Shown here: positions 5,487 to 5,510 of the stretch, one piece after another | Numbering within the stretch: the stretch's first letter is position 1 | How the letters are laid out: each line of letters begins with the position of its first letter | Origin: Spirochaetales bacterium | Lineage (GTDB): Bacteria > Spirochaetota > Spirochaetia > Sphaerochaetales > Sphaerochaetaceae | Direction: 5' to 3' | DNA length: 5,510 bases | Assembly (NCBI GenBank): GCA_017962865.1 | Contig: JAGCUM010000167.1 | Span: forward strand, 1-5,510 | The notes under the pieces: model-generated | What the model was told of the DNA's origin: nothing | The model's input: only the letters and a program-made list of their open reading frames with translations | Database searches by the model: none | Position numbers and translations under genes: made by a program

Positions 5487-5510
5487 ATGAGAGTAGACGT
5501 AGGTAAAAAA
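5487..5510 (+). CDS. 5' end of an unidentified gene, cut by the window edge
   Basis: Only eight codons are visible, reading MRVDVGKK, so the product cannot be named. The start is well supported: GGAGG at 5477-5481 lies five bases before the ATG, and an extended -10 element is placed for transcription to begin just upstream of that site. The gene runs away from the minus-strand operon. Confidence 0.6.

Overview
The window looks like ordinary chromosomal DNA from a Gram-negative-type (diderm) bacterium. Its strong Shine-Dalgarno sites, an exported protein with a C-terminal Phe typical of outer-membrane barrels, and a lipoprotein with a relaxed lipobox would fit a spirochaete such as a Sphaerochaeta/Treponema relative. 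That assignment is an inference from style, not from a marker gene. Genes are moderately GC-rich; the intergenic DNA is much more AT-rich. I see no rRNA, tRNA, CRISPR array, insertion sequence or phage gene.

Layout: 1-166 is AT-rich non-coding DNA. 167-748 (minus) encodes an HD-domain phosphohydrolase. A 78-bp divergent spacer separates it from a plus-strand two-gene unit. The first gene of that unit (827-1492) encodes a secreted, possibly beta-barrel envelope protein. The second (1501-2418) encodes a lipoprotein of the alkaline phosphatase/type I phosphodiesterase superfamily, and its ribosome-binding site overlaps the stop codon of the first. After a short convergent gap comes a tightly packed minus-strand operon, transcribed from about 5210 down to 2468: a DUF1295 membrane enzyme, an AIG1/ADTRP-like (Pr6Pr) membrane protein, a NudC-type Nudix hydrolase, and a NimA-like flavin-binding protein. 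Every junction in it is an overlap. The stretch 5195-5486 holds the operon's candidate promoter, a 41-codon orphan reading frame on the minus strand, and the promoter and ribosome-binding site of a plus-strand gene of which only the first eight codons lie in the window.

The first two operon products are multi-pass membrane proteins whose families act on lipids or lipid-like substrates. The last two handle nicotinamide nucleotides (NudC) and flavin redox chemistry (NimA-like). A lipid or redox housekeeping and detoxification role is possible, but no pathway can be proven from the sequence. The pair at 827-2418 is probably an envelope module with periplasmic or surface phosphoesterase activity.

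The most notable non-coding signal is the hexamer TAGAAT. It recurs in the intergenic regions at plausible -10 positions, twice inside a longer near-identical motif (TAGAATTTCAnCA). No clearly new biological system is evident; the best leads are the AIG1-like operon, the barrel/phosphoesterase pair and the shared promoter motif.
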